From Syntrophaceae bacterium (GTDB taxonomy: Bacteria; Desulfobacterota; SM23-61): DNA of 5,638 bases. The notes beneath the pieces were generated by a model. The model did not search any database. It had not been told where the DNA came from and saw nothing but the letters and a program-made list of their open reading frames with translations. Of the stretch, positions 1 through 5,546 are shown in pieces (the stretch's first letter is position 1; the number at the start of each line of letters is the position of its first letter). The stretch is from contig PMCE01000159.1 in NCBI GenBank assembly GCA_003154025.1, forward strand, positions 393 through 6,030. The letters are read 5' to 3'. Position numbers and translations under genes: made by a program.

Positions 1-1
1 T

Positions 2-550
2 TACGCCTCCGGACAGAATACCGACAAGGGCGACAAGCTCACCGGCTACCTGGTCCCGACCTCGTCCGAAGGCCAGTCGAACTTCGGTAACGACCGGAGC
101 ATATTCTTCTGGATGAACGCCGCTCAGATGGGTTACTACCATGAGCGCAATTTTACCATCTCGGGGTTCTGGTACGGCCGCGGGAATGTCGAATTCAGCC
201 CGACATCCTATGTGCGGTTTAACCTGAACTACCTGTACATCGGCGATACCAACAAGGGGACTCCGGGGAATTACAGCGCGACTTCCGTGAACCCCTTCAC
301 CAAGGCTCAAACGGGAGCCAAGGGAGTCAACGTGCCCCTCGGCGCCCGCCAGAATGAAAATCTGGACTATGTGGGATCGGAAATCAACCTGATCACCACC
401 TTCAACATCTACAAGAACTTCGTGTACTACGTCGGTATCTACTACTTCTTGCCGGGCAAGATGTATGACCGAGTTGACAGCACTGGCAATGTGGTACAGA
501 AAGCGGAAGATTCCTACGGTGCGAACACCATGCTGAAATACGCTTTCTAA
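2..550 (+). CDS. Outer-membrane beta-barrel (porin-like) protein, C-terminal part
   Basis: This is the last 182 residues of a protein whose start lies left of the window; the frame is open from base 2, so the ATG at 113 is internal rather than a start. The chain alternates polar and aromatic/hydrophobic residues in short strands (FTISGFWYG, VRFNLNYLYIG, FVYYVGIYYFLPG) separated by Asn/Gly/Ser/Asp-rich loops, the pattern of a transmembrane beta-barrel. It ends in NTMLKYAF, with terminal Phe and hydrophobic residues at -3 and -5, as in the C-terminal signal read by the BAM assembly machinery. A role as a porin or passive channel in the outer membrane is inferred from this architecture. The exact family is not recognised, although deltaproteobacterial putative porins often have a similar tail. 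The gene is last in its transcription unit, because a strong terminator follows 23 bases after the stop. Beta-barrel call fairly sure; substrate unknown. Confidence 0.75.
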   Translation, partial: YASGQNTDKGDKLTGYLVPTSSEGQSNFGNDRSIFFWMNAAQMGYYHERNFTISGFWYGRGNVEFSPTSYVRFNLNYLYIGDTNKGTPGNYSATSVNPFTKAQTGAKGVNVPLGARQNENLDYVGSEINLITTFNIYKNFVYYVGIYYFLPGKMYDRVDSTGNVVQKAEDSYGANTMLKYAF

Positions 551-573
551 GCAAACCGCGTAGAACCAATCGC

Positions 574-607
574 AACCCCGGGGGGGGATCCTCCCCGGGG
601 TTTTTTT
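574..607 (+). terminator. Intrinsic terminator of the beta-barrel gene
   Basis: AACCCCGGGG (574-583) is exactly complementary to CCCCGGGGTT (593-602), giving a 10-bp, almost all-GC stem around a 9-base loop, followed by a run of seven T (601-607). It lies just after the stop codon at 550, so it should end the porin-like transcript. Confidence 0.92.
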
Positions 608-632
608 ATGCCCTGAACTCGAGTGAAACCGT

Positions 633-660
633 GTAGGGGCGATTCACGAATCGCCCCTAC
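633..660. repeat. Dispersed palindrome of the GTAGGGGCGATTC type
   Basis: GTAGGGGCGATTC (633-645) and GAATCGCCCCTAC (648-660) are perfect inverted copies, 13 bp each, separated by two bases. Palindromes beginning GTAGGGGCG and ending CGCCCCTAC are common dispersed intergenic repeats in many environmental bacterial genomes. There is no T-tract on the + side, so it is not a standard terminator. Function unknown; it lies in the gap between the terminator and the next promoter. Confidence 0.7.
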
Positions 661-686
661 GATATCACCGACCCATCCAATTCGAA

Positions 687-708
687 ATTCCCCTTTCATC
701 GGGGGAAT
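687..708. repeat. Short ATTCCCC/GGGGAAT hairpin
   Basis: ATTCCCC (687-693) pairs with GGGGAAT (702-708) across an 8-base loop. It lies 26 bases after the previous palindrome and resembles dispersed repeats built on AAATTCCCC units. With only a 7-bp stem the call is weak; it may be the remnant of another intergenic repeat. Confidence 0.35.
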
Positions 709-811
709 CCCGGACGAGAAAAGTCCAACCGGCAACCGGAAGCCGGAGTTTGAACCTCCTTACGGGCGCTCGGCCGTGCCCGCCTACAAATTCCGCATTT
801 TTTCTTTCGCC

Positions 812-840
812 TTGACATCCCCCAAAGGTTTTGGTATGAA
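812..840 (+). promoter_or_regulatory. Sigma70-type promoter for the aminotransferase gene
   Basis: A perfect -35 box TTGACA (812-817) is followed after 17 bases by TATGAA (835-840), 4 of 6 matches to the -10 consensus. A T-rich stretch (798-805) just upstream could help as an UP element. The transcript would start near 847, about 28 bases before the ATG at 875. This makes the in-frame ATG at 836 an unlikely start, because it lies inside the -10 box. Confidence 0.6.
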
Positions 841-874
841 GAAATGCTTTATCCAAAAAGGAAGCCGAGCCTTT

Positions 875-2014
875 ATGAAAAAACATCATCTTTTAGCCCC
901 GGGCCCCACCCCCATCCCCCCGGAGGTGCTCCTGGCCATGGCCAGGCCCATCGTCCACCACCGAACGCCTGTGTTCGAGGGGATACTTCAGGAAGTGCGG
1001 GAGGGGTTGAAATATCTCTTCCGGACAAAAAATGAAGTCCTGATCTTCGCCTCCTCGGGGACGGGCGCCATGGAGGGAGCGGTGACCAACACTCTCTCCC
1101 CCGGAGATAAGGCTCTGGTCGTCGAAGGGGGCAAATTCGGAGAACGCTTTACCAACCTCTGCCGGGTCTACGGAGTCAAACCGGTCGTCCTTCCCGTGGA
1201 ATGGGGAAAGGCCGTCGATCCGGCGGCGATCGGGAAGGCACTGAATGAGGACCCTTCGATCCGGGCGGTCATGACTCAGGCCACGGAAACTTCCACGGGT
1301 GTTCTGCACCCGATCCGGGAAATTGCCGCCATGGTCTCTCGGCATCCGGGGACCATCCTGGTCGTCGACGGGATCTCCCACCTCGGGGCGGTCGAGCTTC
1401 CCATGGACGAGTGGAAATTGGACGTGGTCATCTGCGGGTCGCAGAAGGCCCTCATGCTCCCCCCCGGCCTTGCATTCGCCGGCCTCAGCGACAAGGCCTG
1501 GCAATTTGTGGAAAGGTCCACCCTTCCCAAATTTTATTTCGATTTCAAAAAAGAGCTGAAGAATCTGACCAAGAACCAGAGCGCCTATACGCCCGCGATC
1601 TCGCTGGTCGTGGGGCTGGCCGAATCCCTGAAGATGATCCGGCAGGAAGGGCTGGAGAACATCATCGCCCGCCACGCCCGCCTGGCCAAAGCCACGCGCG
1701 CGGCTATGGCCGCCCTGGGTCTTCAACTGTACGCCCCGCAGGCTTACTCCGACGCCGTCACCGCCGTCGTGGCTCCGCCTGGAATCGACGGGCAAAAGGT
1801 GGTGAGGATCCTACGTGAGAAGCACAACCTCACCATTGCCGGGGGTCAGGACCAGGCCAAGGGAAAGATTTTCCGCCTGGCCCACATGGGATACATCGAC
1901 CAGGCGGACATCCTCGAGGGGATCGCCGCCGTGGAATTGACTCTCAAAGAACTTGGGTATGATTTCGAGCTGGGAAGAGGCGTGCGGGCGGCGATGGAGA
2001 TTTTTGCAAAATAG
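875..2014 (+). CDS. Class V aminotransferase, alanine/serine-glyoxylate type
   Basis: A cytosolic PLP enzyme of 379 residues, the usual length of the family. These enzymes move an amino group between small amino acids and keto acids, typically alanine or serine to glyoxylate or pyruvate. Visible landmarks are the N-terminal LLAPGPTPIPPEVL (6-19), SGTGAME (61-67, PLP phosphate region), TETSTG (137-142), Asp165 in VVDGIS (contacts the PLP ring nitrogen), Lys191 in CGSQKAL (Schiff-base lysine) and Arg334 in FRLAHMG (substrate carboxylate). The ATG at 875 is chosen because the family starts just before the LLAPGPTP motif, AAAGGAAG lies 10 bases upstream, and the promoter -10 box covers the earlier ATG at 836; the frame stays open back to 623 without protein-like sequence. 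In deltaproteobacteria such genes often neighbour serA, which would suit serine/glycine metabolism; no serA is seen here. Exact substrate not determinable; phosphoserine or aspartate transaminases of the same fold are less likely. Confidence 0.9.
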   Translation: MKKHHLLAPGPTPIPPEVLLAMARPIVHHRTPVFEGILQEVREGLKYLFRTKNEVLIFASSGTGAMEGAVTNTLSPGDKALVVEGGKFGERFTNLCRVYGVKPVVLPVEWGKAVDPAAIGKALNEDPSIRAVMTQATETSTGVLHPIREIAAMVSRHPGTILVVDGISHLGAVELPMDEWKLDVVICGSQKALMLPPGLAFAGLSDKAWQFVERSTLPKFYFDFKKELKNLTKNQSAYTPAISLVVGLAESLKMIRQEGLENIIARHARLAKATRAAMAALGLQLYAPQAYSDAVTAVVAPPGIDGQKVVRILREKHNLTIAGGQDQAKGKIFRLAHMGYIDQADILEGIAAVELTLKELGYDFELGRGVRAAMEIFAK

Positions 2015-2073
2015 GCGATGGGTAAGAGCGAATCGGTAATGGATCATGGGACCCAAATGCTTTTCCCTTGAGC

Positions 2074-2231
2074 CTCCTGCAAAAGTCACCTGCTCCGCCA
2101 TTCCGGCGAACCCCGGATCCAGTCCGGGGCGGGCGCCGGAATCCAGAATTGCTTGGGAATCCTGGATTCCGGGTCGCGCTTTGCTTGCCCGGAATGACGG
2201 TTTCCTCTTGTTTCCAAGAGTTTTGCAAGAA
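2074..2231. repeat. MITE-like palindromic element between the aminotransferase and purA
   Basis: The ends are imperfect inverted repeats: CTCCTGCAAAAGTC (2074-2087) against GAGTTTTGCAAGAA (2218-2231), matching at 11 of 14 positions. Inside are nested palindromes of the CTGGATTCCGG class. ATTCCGGCG (2100-2108) pairs with CGCCGGAAT (2134-2142) and encloses CCCCGGA (2111-2117)/TCCGGGG (2123-2129). CCGGAATCCAG (2136-2146) pairs with CTGGATTCCGG (2162-2172). ATTCCGGG (2166-2173) pairs with CCCGGAAT (2188-2195). It encodes no credible protein. ATTCCGG...CCAG repeats are widespread intergenic elements in proteobacteria. As RNA it could fold strongly in the space between the two genes and affect read-through into purA. 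The exact boundaries are inferred from the terminal repeats; no target-site duplication was established. Confidence 0.7.
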
Positions 2232-2259
2232 CCTCCCCTATGACCTAAAGAGGACAAGT

Positions 2260-3570
2260 ATGGCAAATATCGTGATCATCGGAATGCAGTGGGGCGACGA
2301 GGGAAAGGGGAAGGTCGTTGACCTTCTGACCGGGTACGCCGACGTGGTGGTCCGCTTCCAGGGAGGGAATAACGCGGGGCACACCGTCGTGGTGGGCCAG
2401 GAGACGATCATCCTTCACCTGATTCCTTCCGGGGCCCTCTATCGGGACAAAGTCTGCGTGATCGGCAACGGGGTCGTCGTCGACCCTCAGGTCCTCCTGC
2501 AGGAGATCGACGAACTGAGGAAGAGGGGGCATTTCCTGGAAGACCGCCAGCTCCTGATCAGCGAAGATGCCCATTTGATCATGCCCTACCATCGAAGGAT
2601 CGACATGGCCCGGGAGCGCATGAAGGGAGAGGGCAAGATCGGGACCACCGGGCGGGGAATCGGGCCCGCCTATGAAGACAAAGCGGCCCGGGACGGAATC
2701 CGGTTTGGGGACCTCCTGGAGGAGAAGCTTTTCCGGGAAAAACTGGGGACCATTCTGGCGGTGAAGAACCATTACCTCGACACCTGCCTGAAAGACCAGG
2801 GGTTTGACTTGGAGCCCCTCTACCAGGAATATCGCGGATACGGGGAGCGTCTGAGAAAATTCGCCGGGAATGTCTCCCTCTTCATAAACGGGCAGATGAA
2901 ACAGGGCCGCCAGATCCTTTTTGAGGGAGCGCAGGGAACCCACCTGGATGTGGACCACGGGACGTACCCTTTTGTGACTTCGTCCAACACCGTGGCCGGC
3001 GGGGCCTGTACCGGAAGCGGGGTCGGACCCACCAAGATCACCGAAGTCATCGGTGTCTCCAAGGCTTACACCACCCGGGTGGGAAGCGGCCCTTTTCCCA
3101 CCGAATTGAATGACGCCACCGGCGAAAGGATCCGGGAGCGGGGCCGGGAGTTTGGGGCCACCACGGGAAGGTCCCGCCGCTGCGGATGGCTGGATGTACC
3201 TCTCTTGCGGGACTCCATCCGGTTGAATGGGCTGACCGGCATCGCCCTGACAAAGATGGATGTGCTCAGCGAATTCGATACCCTGAGGATCTGCACCTCC
3301 TATCAATACCGGGGACAGCGGGTCGAGGACGTTCCTTCCCAGGCTCAGGTCCTGAAGGAATGTGAACCCGTCTATGAAGATCACCCGGGATGGAAGACGG
3401 AACTCCGGCACGCGCGCAGCTTCCAGGACCTTCCCCCGAAGGCGCAGGACTATGTCCGACGAGTTGAGGAATTGACCGAGACCGAGGTCGCCCTGGTCTC
3501 GGTGGGAGAGAAGCGGGCGGAAACCATCCTGCGCCGGAACCCCTTCCAGCAGAGCCCCCGGCGGTTATAA
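2260..3570 (+). CDS. purA: Adenylosuccinate synthetase
   Basis: Joins IMP and aspartate using GTP to give adenylosuccinate, the first committed step from IMP to AMP, in the cytosol. The protein has 436 residues, normal for the family. Motifs in order: WGDEGKGK (11-18, P-loop-like, catalytic Asp13), GGNNAGHTV (35-43, catalytic His41), IGTTGRGIGPAYEDK (127-141), FEGAQGTHLD (221-230), VTSSN (239-243), VGSGPFPTE (274-282), TTGRSRRCGWLD (301-312, IMP and GTP contacts), TKMDVL (331-336, guanine recognition) and VSVGEKRAETI (413-423) near the end. All expected active-site elements are present. The ATG at 2260 fits the family N-terminus (MANIVIIGMQWGDEGKGK) and has AAAGAGGA five bases upstream; the open frame back to 2068 runs through the repeat element and is not coding. 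No clear promoter of its own is seen, so it may be read from the aminotransferase promoter or from one in the repeat. A long hairpin follows 34 bases after the stop. Confidence 0.98.
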   Translation: MANIVIIGMQWGDEGKGKVVDLLTGYADVVVRFQGGNNAGHTVVVGQETIILHLIPSGALYRDKVCVIGNGVVVDPQVLLQEIDELRKRGHFLEDRQLLISEDAHLIMPYHRRIDMARERMKGEGKIGTTGRGIGPAYEDKAARDGIRFGDLLEEKLFREKLGTILAVKNHYLDTCLKDQGFDLEPLYQEYRGYGERLRKFAGNVSLFINGQMKQGRQILFEGAQGTHLDVDHGTYPFVTSSNTVAGGACTGSGVGPTKITEVIGVSKAYTTRVGSGPFPTELNDATGERIRERGREFGATTGRSRRCGWLDVPLLRDSIRLNGLTGIALTKMDVLSEFDTLRICTSYQYRGQRVEDVPSQAQVLKECEPVYEDHPGWKTELRHARSFQDLPPKAQDYVRRVEELTETEVALVSVGEKRAETILRRNPFQQSPRRL

Positions 3571-3604
3571 AGTGCTTGATCCCCAAAGGAAATGCGTTTA
3601 AAAT

Positions 3605-3693
3605 AAAAAAAGAATACAGAATTCAGGAGTCAGAATCCAGAAGAAGATCTTGGTTTATATTCTGACTCCTGAATTCTGTATTCTGATTTTTTT
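3605..3693 (+). terminator. Long A-tract/hairpin/T-tract repeat ending purA
   Basis: The arm at 3611-3636 and the arm at 3659-3684 are exact inverted copies, 26 bp without a mismatch, around a 22-base loop. Six A (3605-3610) precede the stem and seven T (3687-3693) follow it, so it could terminate transcription in either direction. The arms are built from the units CAGAATTCAGGAGTCAGAAT and its complement, a dispersed intergenic repeat type seen in deltaproteobacteria and other environmental genomes. It is AT-rich and longer than an ordinary terminator, so it may be a repeat that has taken on that role. The T-tract ends exactly at the base before the mature tRNA-Lys. Confidence 0.75.
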
Positions 3694-3769
3694 GAGCCGT
3701 TAGCTCAGTCGGTAGAGCACCTGACTTTTAATCAGGTGGTCGTGGGTTCGAGCCCCGCACGGCTCACCA
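3694..3769 (+). tRNA. tRNA-Lys (anticodon UUU), CCA encoded
   Basis: Complete 76-base cloverleaf. The acceptor stem GAGCCGT (3694-3700) pairs with ACGGCTC (3759-3765), followed by discriminator A3766 and encoded CCA (3767-3769). The D stem GCTC (3703-3706) pairs with GAGC (3715-3718). The anticodon stem CCTGA (3720-3724) pairs with TCAGG (3732-3736) around loop CTTTTAA, with anticodon TTT at 3727-3729, which reads AAA and AAG lysine codons. The T arm carries GGTTCGAGCC. All stems pair fully, so the gene looks functional. It is followed within eight bases by its own terminator. Its 5' end has no ordinary leader: the T-tract of the upstream hairpin abuts it. The 3' half of tRNA genes is a common integration site, and the composition changes just after this one. 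Confidence 0.97.
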
Positions 3770-3776
3770 GAAAATC

Positions 3777-3811
3777 AAGGGGTTAGGTCAATATGATCTA
3801 ACCCCTTTTTT
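3777..3811 (+). terminator. Intrinsic terminator of tRNA-Lys
   Basis: AAGGGGTTAGGTC (3777-3789) pairs with GATCTAACCCCTT (3795-3807), a 13-bp stem with one G-U pair and loop AATAT, ending in six T (3806-3811). It begins eight bases after the tRNA CCA end. Confidence 0.92.
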
Positions 3812-4373
3812 ATGCAGACGAGGTGCAGGCGATAGGAAGGAATATAAGACCCGCCATGGGCAACAAACTGCCCCCTACGAGTAATCCGGGTAGGCCCCGT
3901 TCAGAAATCGCTCACGCCTGAATCTTACTGCGAAGCCAGATAAGCAGTTCTTCCTTTAATCTTCGGTTGAAAGATTTTGTCAGACGGTGTAGATTTCAAT
4001 TGGCAATCGAGGTTTGGATATACTTTTCATTTCTGGAAATTTGGCCAGGTTCGTAGAGTGGCACGGAATCGCTAACTCTAATAGGACGGGGCTGCCCCAT
4101 TATGTTGTGGTGTTTTCGGGTCGCTCCATTGATGGTCGGCCGAGATCTGCCGGTTGGGGTTCAATTGGCTGAGGCCGTCGCGGGACTATACCGAGTGAGC
4201 ATTCTGACAAGGCGAGAGGTCGAGGTCCGGATTTTGACGCCAGTTCTGAATGCCCTTATTAAGGGATAGAAGAGACTGCTATCGAGTCAAAACCTTATTG
4301 AGAACCGCAAAAGTAATGCAACGAAACCACACCATTTTAACCTGCGTCTATGGGCTTTTCGCGGTGGCCATGG
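3812..4373. other. Gap without recognisable gene
   Basis: About 560 bases with mixed base composition and frequent stops in all frames. The longest notable open stretch is 70 codons on the + strand (4057-4269, with possible ATGs at 4102 and 4132). It translates to a mildly protein-like string containing GRDLPVGVQLAEAVAGLYRV, but I recognise no family and see no ribosome binding site. A small GGGG-CTG-CCCC hairpin lies at 4088-4098. An ATG at 4316 opens a 55-codon frame with one hydrophobic segment that runs into panC (stop at 4483); it has no ribosome binding site and the panC promoter lies inside it. No copy of the tRNA-Lys 3' end, integrase or structured RNA was found. The stretch may be decayed coding DNA. 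Confidence 0.6.
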
Positions 4374-4374
4374 G

Positions 4375-4402
4375 TTGCATTACTTATGTTGCTTTCTATA
4401 AT
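4375..4402 (+). promoter_or_regulatory. Candidate sigma70 promoter of panC
   Basis: A perfect -10 box TATAAT (4397-4402) sits 16 bases after TTGCAT (4375-4380), which keeps the TTG core of the -35 box. Transcription would start near 4409, leaving about 28 untranslated bases with the ribosome binding site AAGGGAG. The spacing suits panC as the first gene of its own unit. Confidence 0.5.
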
Positions 4403-4436
4403 AGAGAAAAAGAGAGAAAGTTGAAGGGAGAACTTA

Positions 4437-5270
4437 ATGCAAGTCGTATCTTCTATTTTCGATTTGAAAACGGCTCGCCGTAAAATGCATGGGCCGATCG
4501 GTTTTATACCTACCATGGGTTCTCTCCATGAAGGGCACCTTTCCCTGGTGCGCCGGGCAAGGGTGGATAATGAGAATACGGTAGTGAGCATTTTCGTTAA
4601 TCCTACCCAGTTTCTGCCTCATGAAGATTTCCACAGCTATCCGCGGAATGAGGAAAAGGACTTAGCGCTTCTGCAAAAGGAGTCTGTAGACTTGGTTTTT
4701 ATGCCGGAGGTCAAGGAGATATATGCGGAGGACCATTGCACCTTTATAAATTTAGACGGCCTCAGCGACGTATTGGAAGGAGCTTCTCGCCCGGGACACT
4801 TCCGCGGTGTGGCAACCGTAGTGGCCCAGCTCTTCAACCTCGTGGAACCCACCCGGTCGTATTTCGGGCAAAAAGACGCCCAGCAGTTACTCTTGCTTAA
4901 GAAAATGGTCGCCGACCTTAAAATGAACCTCGAAATCATTTCCTGCCCCACGATTCGTGAAGAGGACGGGTTGGCGATGAGCAGTAGGAACATTTATCTC
5001 CAACCCGAAGACCGGCGTCTTGCAGGCGTGATCCCCAAAGCTCTCTTCATGGCGCGTGACCTCTGGCTGGCCGGGGAGAGGGACAGTGAATCTTTGCGTG
5101 GGCAAGTGAGGAAGATGATCTTGGGCGTTTCTGGGGCAGAAATTGATTATGTTAGTATAGCCGACCCAAAGAGTCTTACGGAGTTGAATAGAATAAGGGG
5201 GGGCGCTCTTTTATCCTTGGCGGTGAGAATCGGGGACGTAAGGCTTATCGATAATATCATCTTGGAATGA
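4437..5270 (+). CDS. panC: Pantothenate synthetase (pantoate-beta-alanine ligase)
   Basis: Condenses pantoate with beta-alanine using ATP, through a pantoyl-adenylate, to make pantothenate, the precursor of coenzyme A; cytosolic. The 277-residue protein is full length for the family. Motifs: PTMGSLHEGH (25-34, with HEGH as the HIGH-type nucleotide-binding signature), FVNPTQF (53-59), the SRPGHFRGVATVV block (117-129), YFGQKDAQQ (142-150) and IREEDGLAMSSRN (173-185, with MSSRN equivalent to the KMSKS loop), then the small C-terminal domain ending RLIDNIILE. The ATG at 4437 has AAGGGAG six bases upstream and matches the family N-terminus. Partner genes panB and panD are not in the window, so the gene stands alone behind its own promoter. 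Its base composition (45% and 47% GC in two counted lines) is clearly lower than that of purA. The sequence recalls Chloroflexi/Dehalococcoidia-type PanC to me, but that is an impression only. Transfer is possible. Confidence 0.97.
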   Translation: MQVVSSIFDLKTARRKMHGPIGFIPTMGSLHEGHLSLVRRARVDNENTVVSIFVNPTQFLPHEDFHSYPRNEEKDLALLQKESVDLVFMPEVKEIYAEDHCTFINLDGLSDVLEGASRPGHFRGVATVVAQLFNLVEPTRSYFGQKDAQQLLLLKKMVADLKMNLEIISCPTIREEDGLAMSSRNIYLQPEDRRLAGVIPKALFMARDLWLAGERDSESLRGQVRKMILGVSGAEIDYVSIADPKSLTELNRIRGGALLSLAVRIGDVRLIDNIILE

Positions 5271-5546
5271 TGTTCTTCTGGGCACGAGTTTATAAGCCGG
5301 GTTGTGGCGAGGGCACCCTTGACGCGTGCGAATGCGGTCCGGTACATGGATGGGTTGACGCTCACCGGGATTGCTGATCTTCCAGCGCTTCCCAATCCGG
5401 CCTATGCAATTGTGGGGAGATCACAGGGCGTGGCTTTCAGCGTTCTTTTGCCACCGGTGTGGGATCGATTGGGTAAATGACGGAGAGGCAGGCCCAGAAA
5501 TCGGCATGCCTTTTTGTTCCGCTACCTATAGTGGGGCCAGTTCTTG
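5271..5546. other. Unassigned stretch after panC
   Basis: No terminator is seen after panC. The panC frame stays open for 69 codons beyond its TGA, to the TGA at 5478-5480, with possible starts at GTG 5304 and ATG 5346. The translation includes GLTLTGIADLPALPNPAYAI and looks fairly protein-like, but it matches no family I know and has no clear ribosome binding site. PanC ends normally at its own stop, so read-through is not needed. It may be a fragment of a broken gene. Bases 5481-5546 show nothing recognisable. Confidence 0.4.

Noticed and set aside
623..874. Upstream in-frame extension of the aminotransferase
   Set aside because: It runs through a palindromic repeat and the promoter and adds 84 residues with no family counterpart.
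893..1795. 300-codon open frame on the minus strand
   Set aside because: It is antisense to the well-supported aminotransferase, has no recognisable motif and arises from GC-rich codon use.
2068..2259. Upstream in-frame extension of purA
   Set aside because: It translates the MITE-like repeat; the family start with MANIVIIG and a good ribosome binding site is at 2260.
2245..3411. 388-codon open frame on the minus strand
   Set aside because: It is fully antisense to purA, whose family motifs are unambiguous; the translation shows no domain.
3809..3915. Hydrophobic minus-strand peptide ending next to the tRNA terminator
   Set aside because: Only about 33 codons lie between stops, with no suitable start and no similarity recognised; it is compatible with chance.
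5289..5303. Resemblance to the RNase P RNA 3' end on the minus strand (AACCCGGCTTATA)
   Set aside because: Only about 13 bases match. The adjoining ACAGAA-type P4 strand is replaced by other bases, and the remaining bases up to 5638 show no conserved RNase P core such as GAGGAAAGTCCGGGC.
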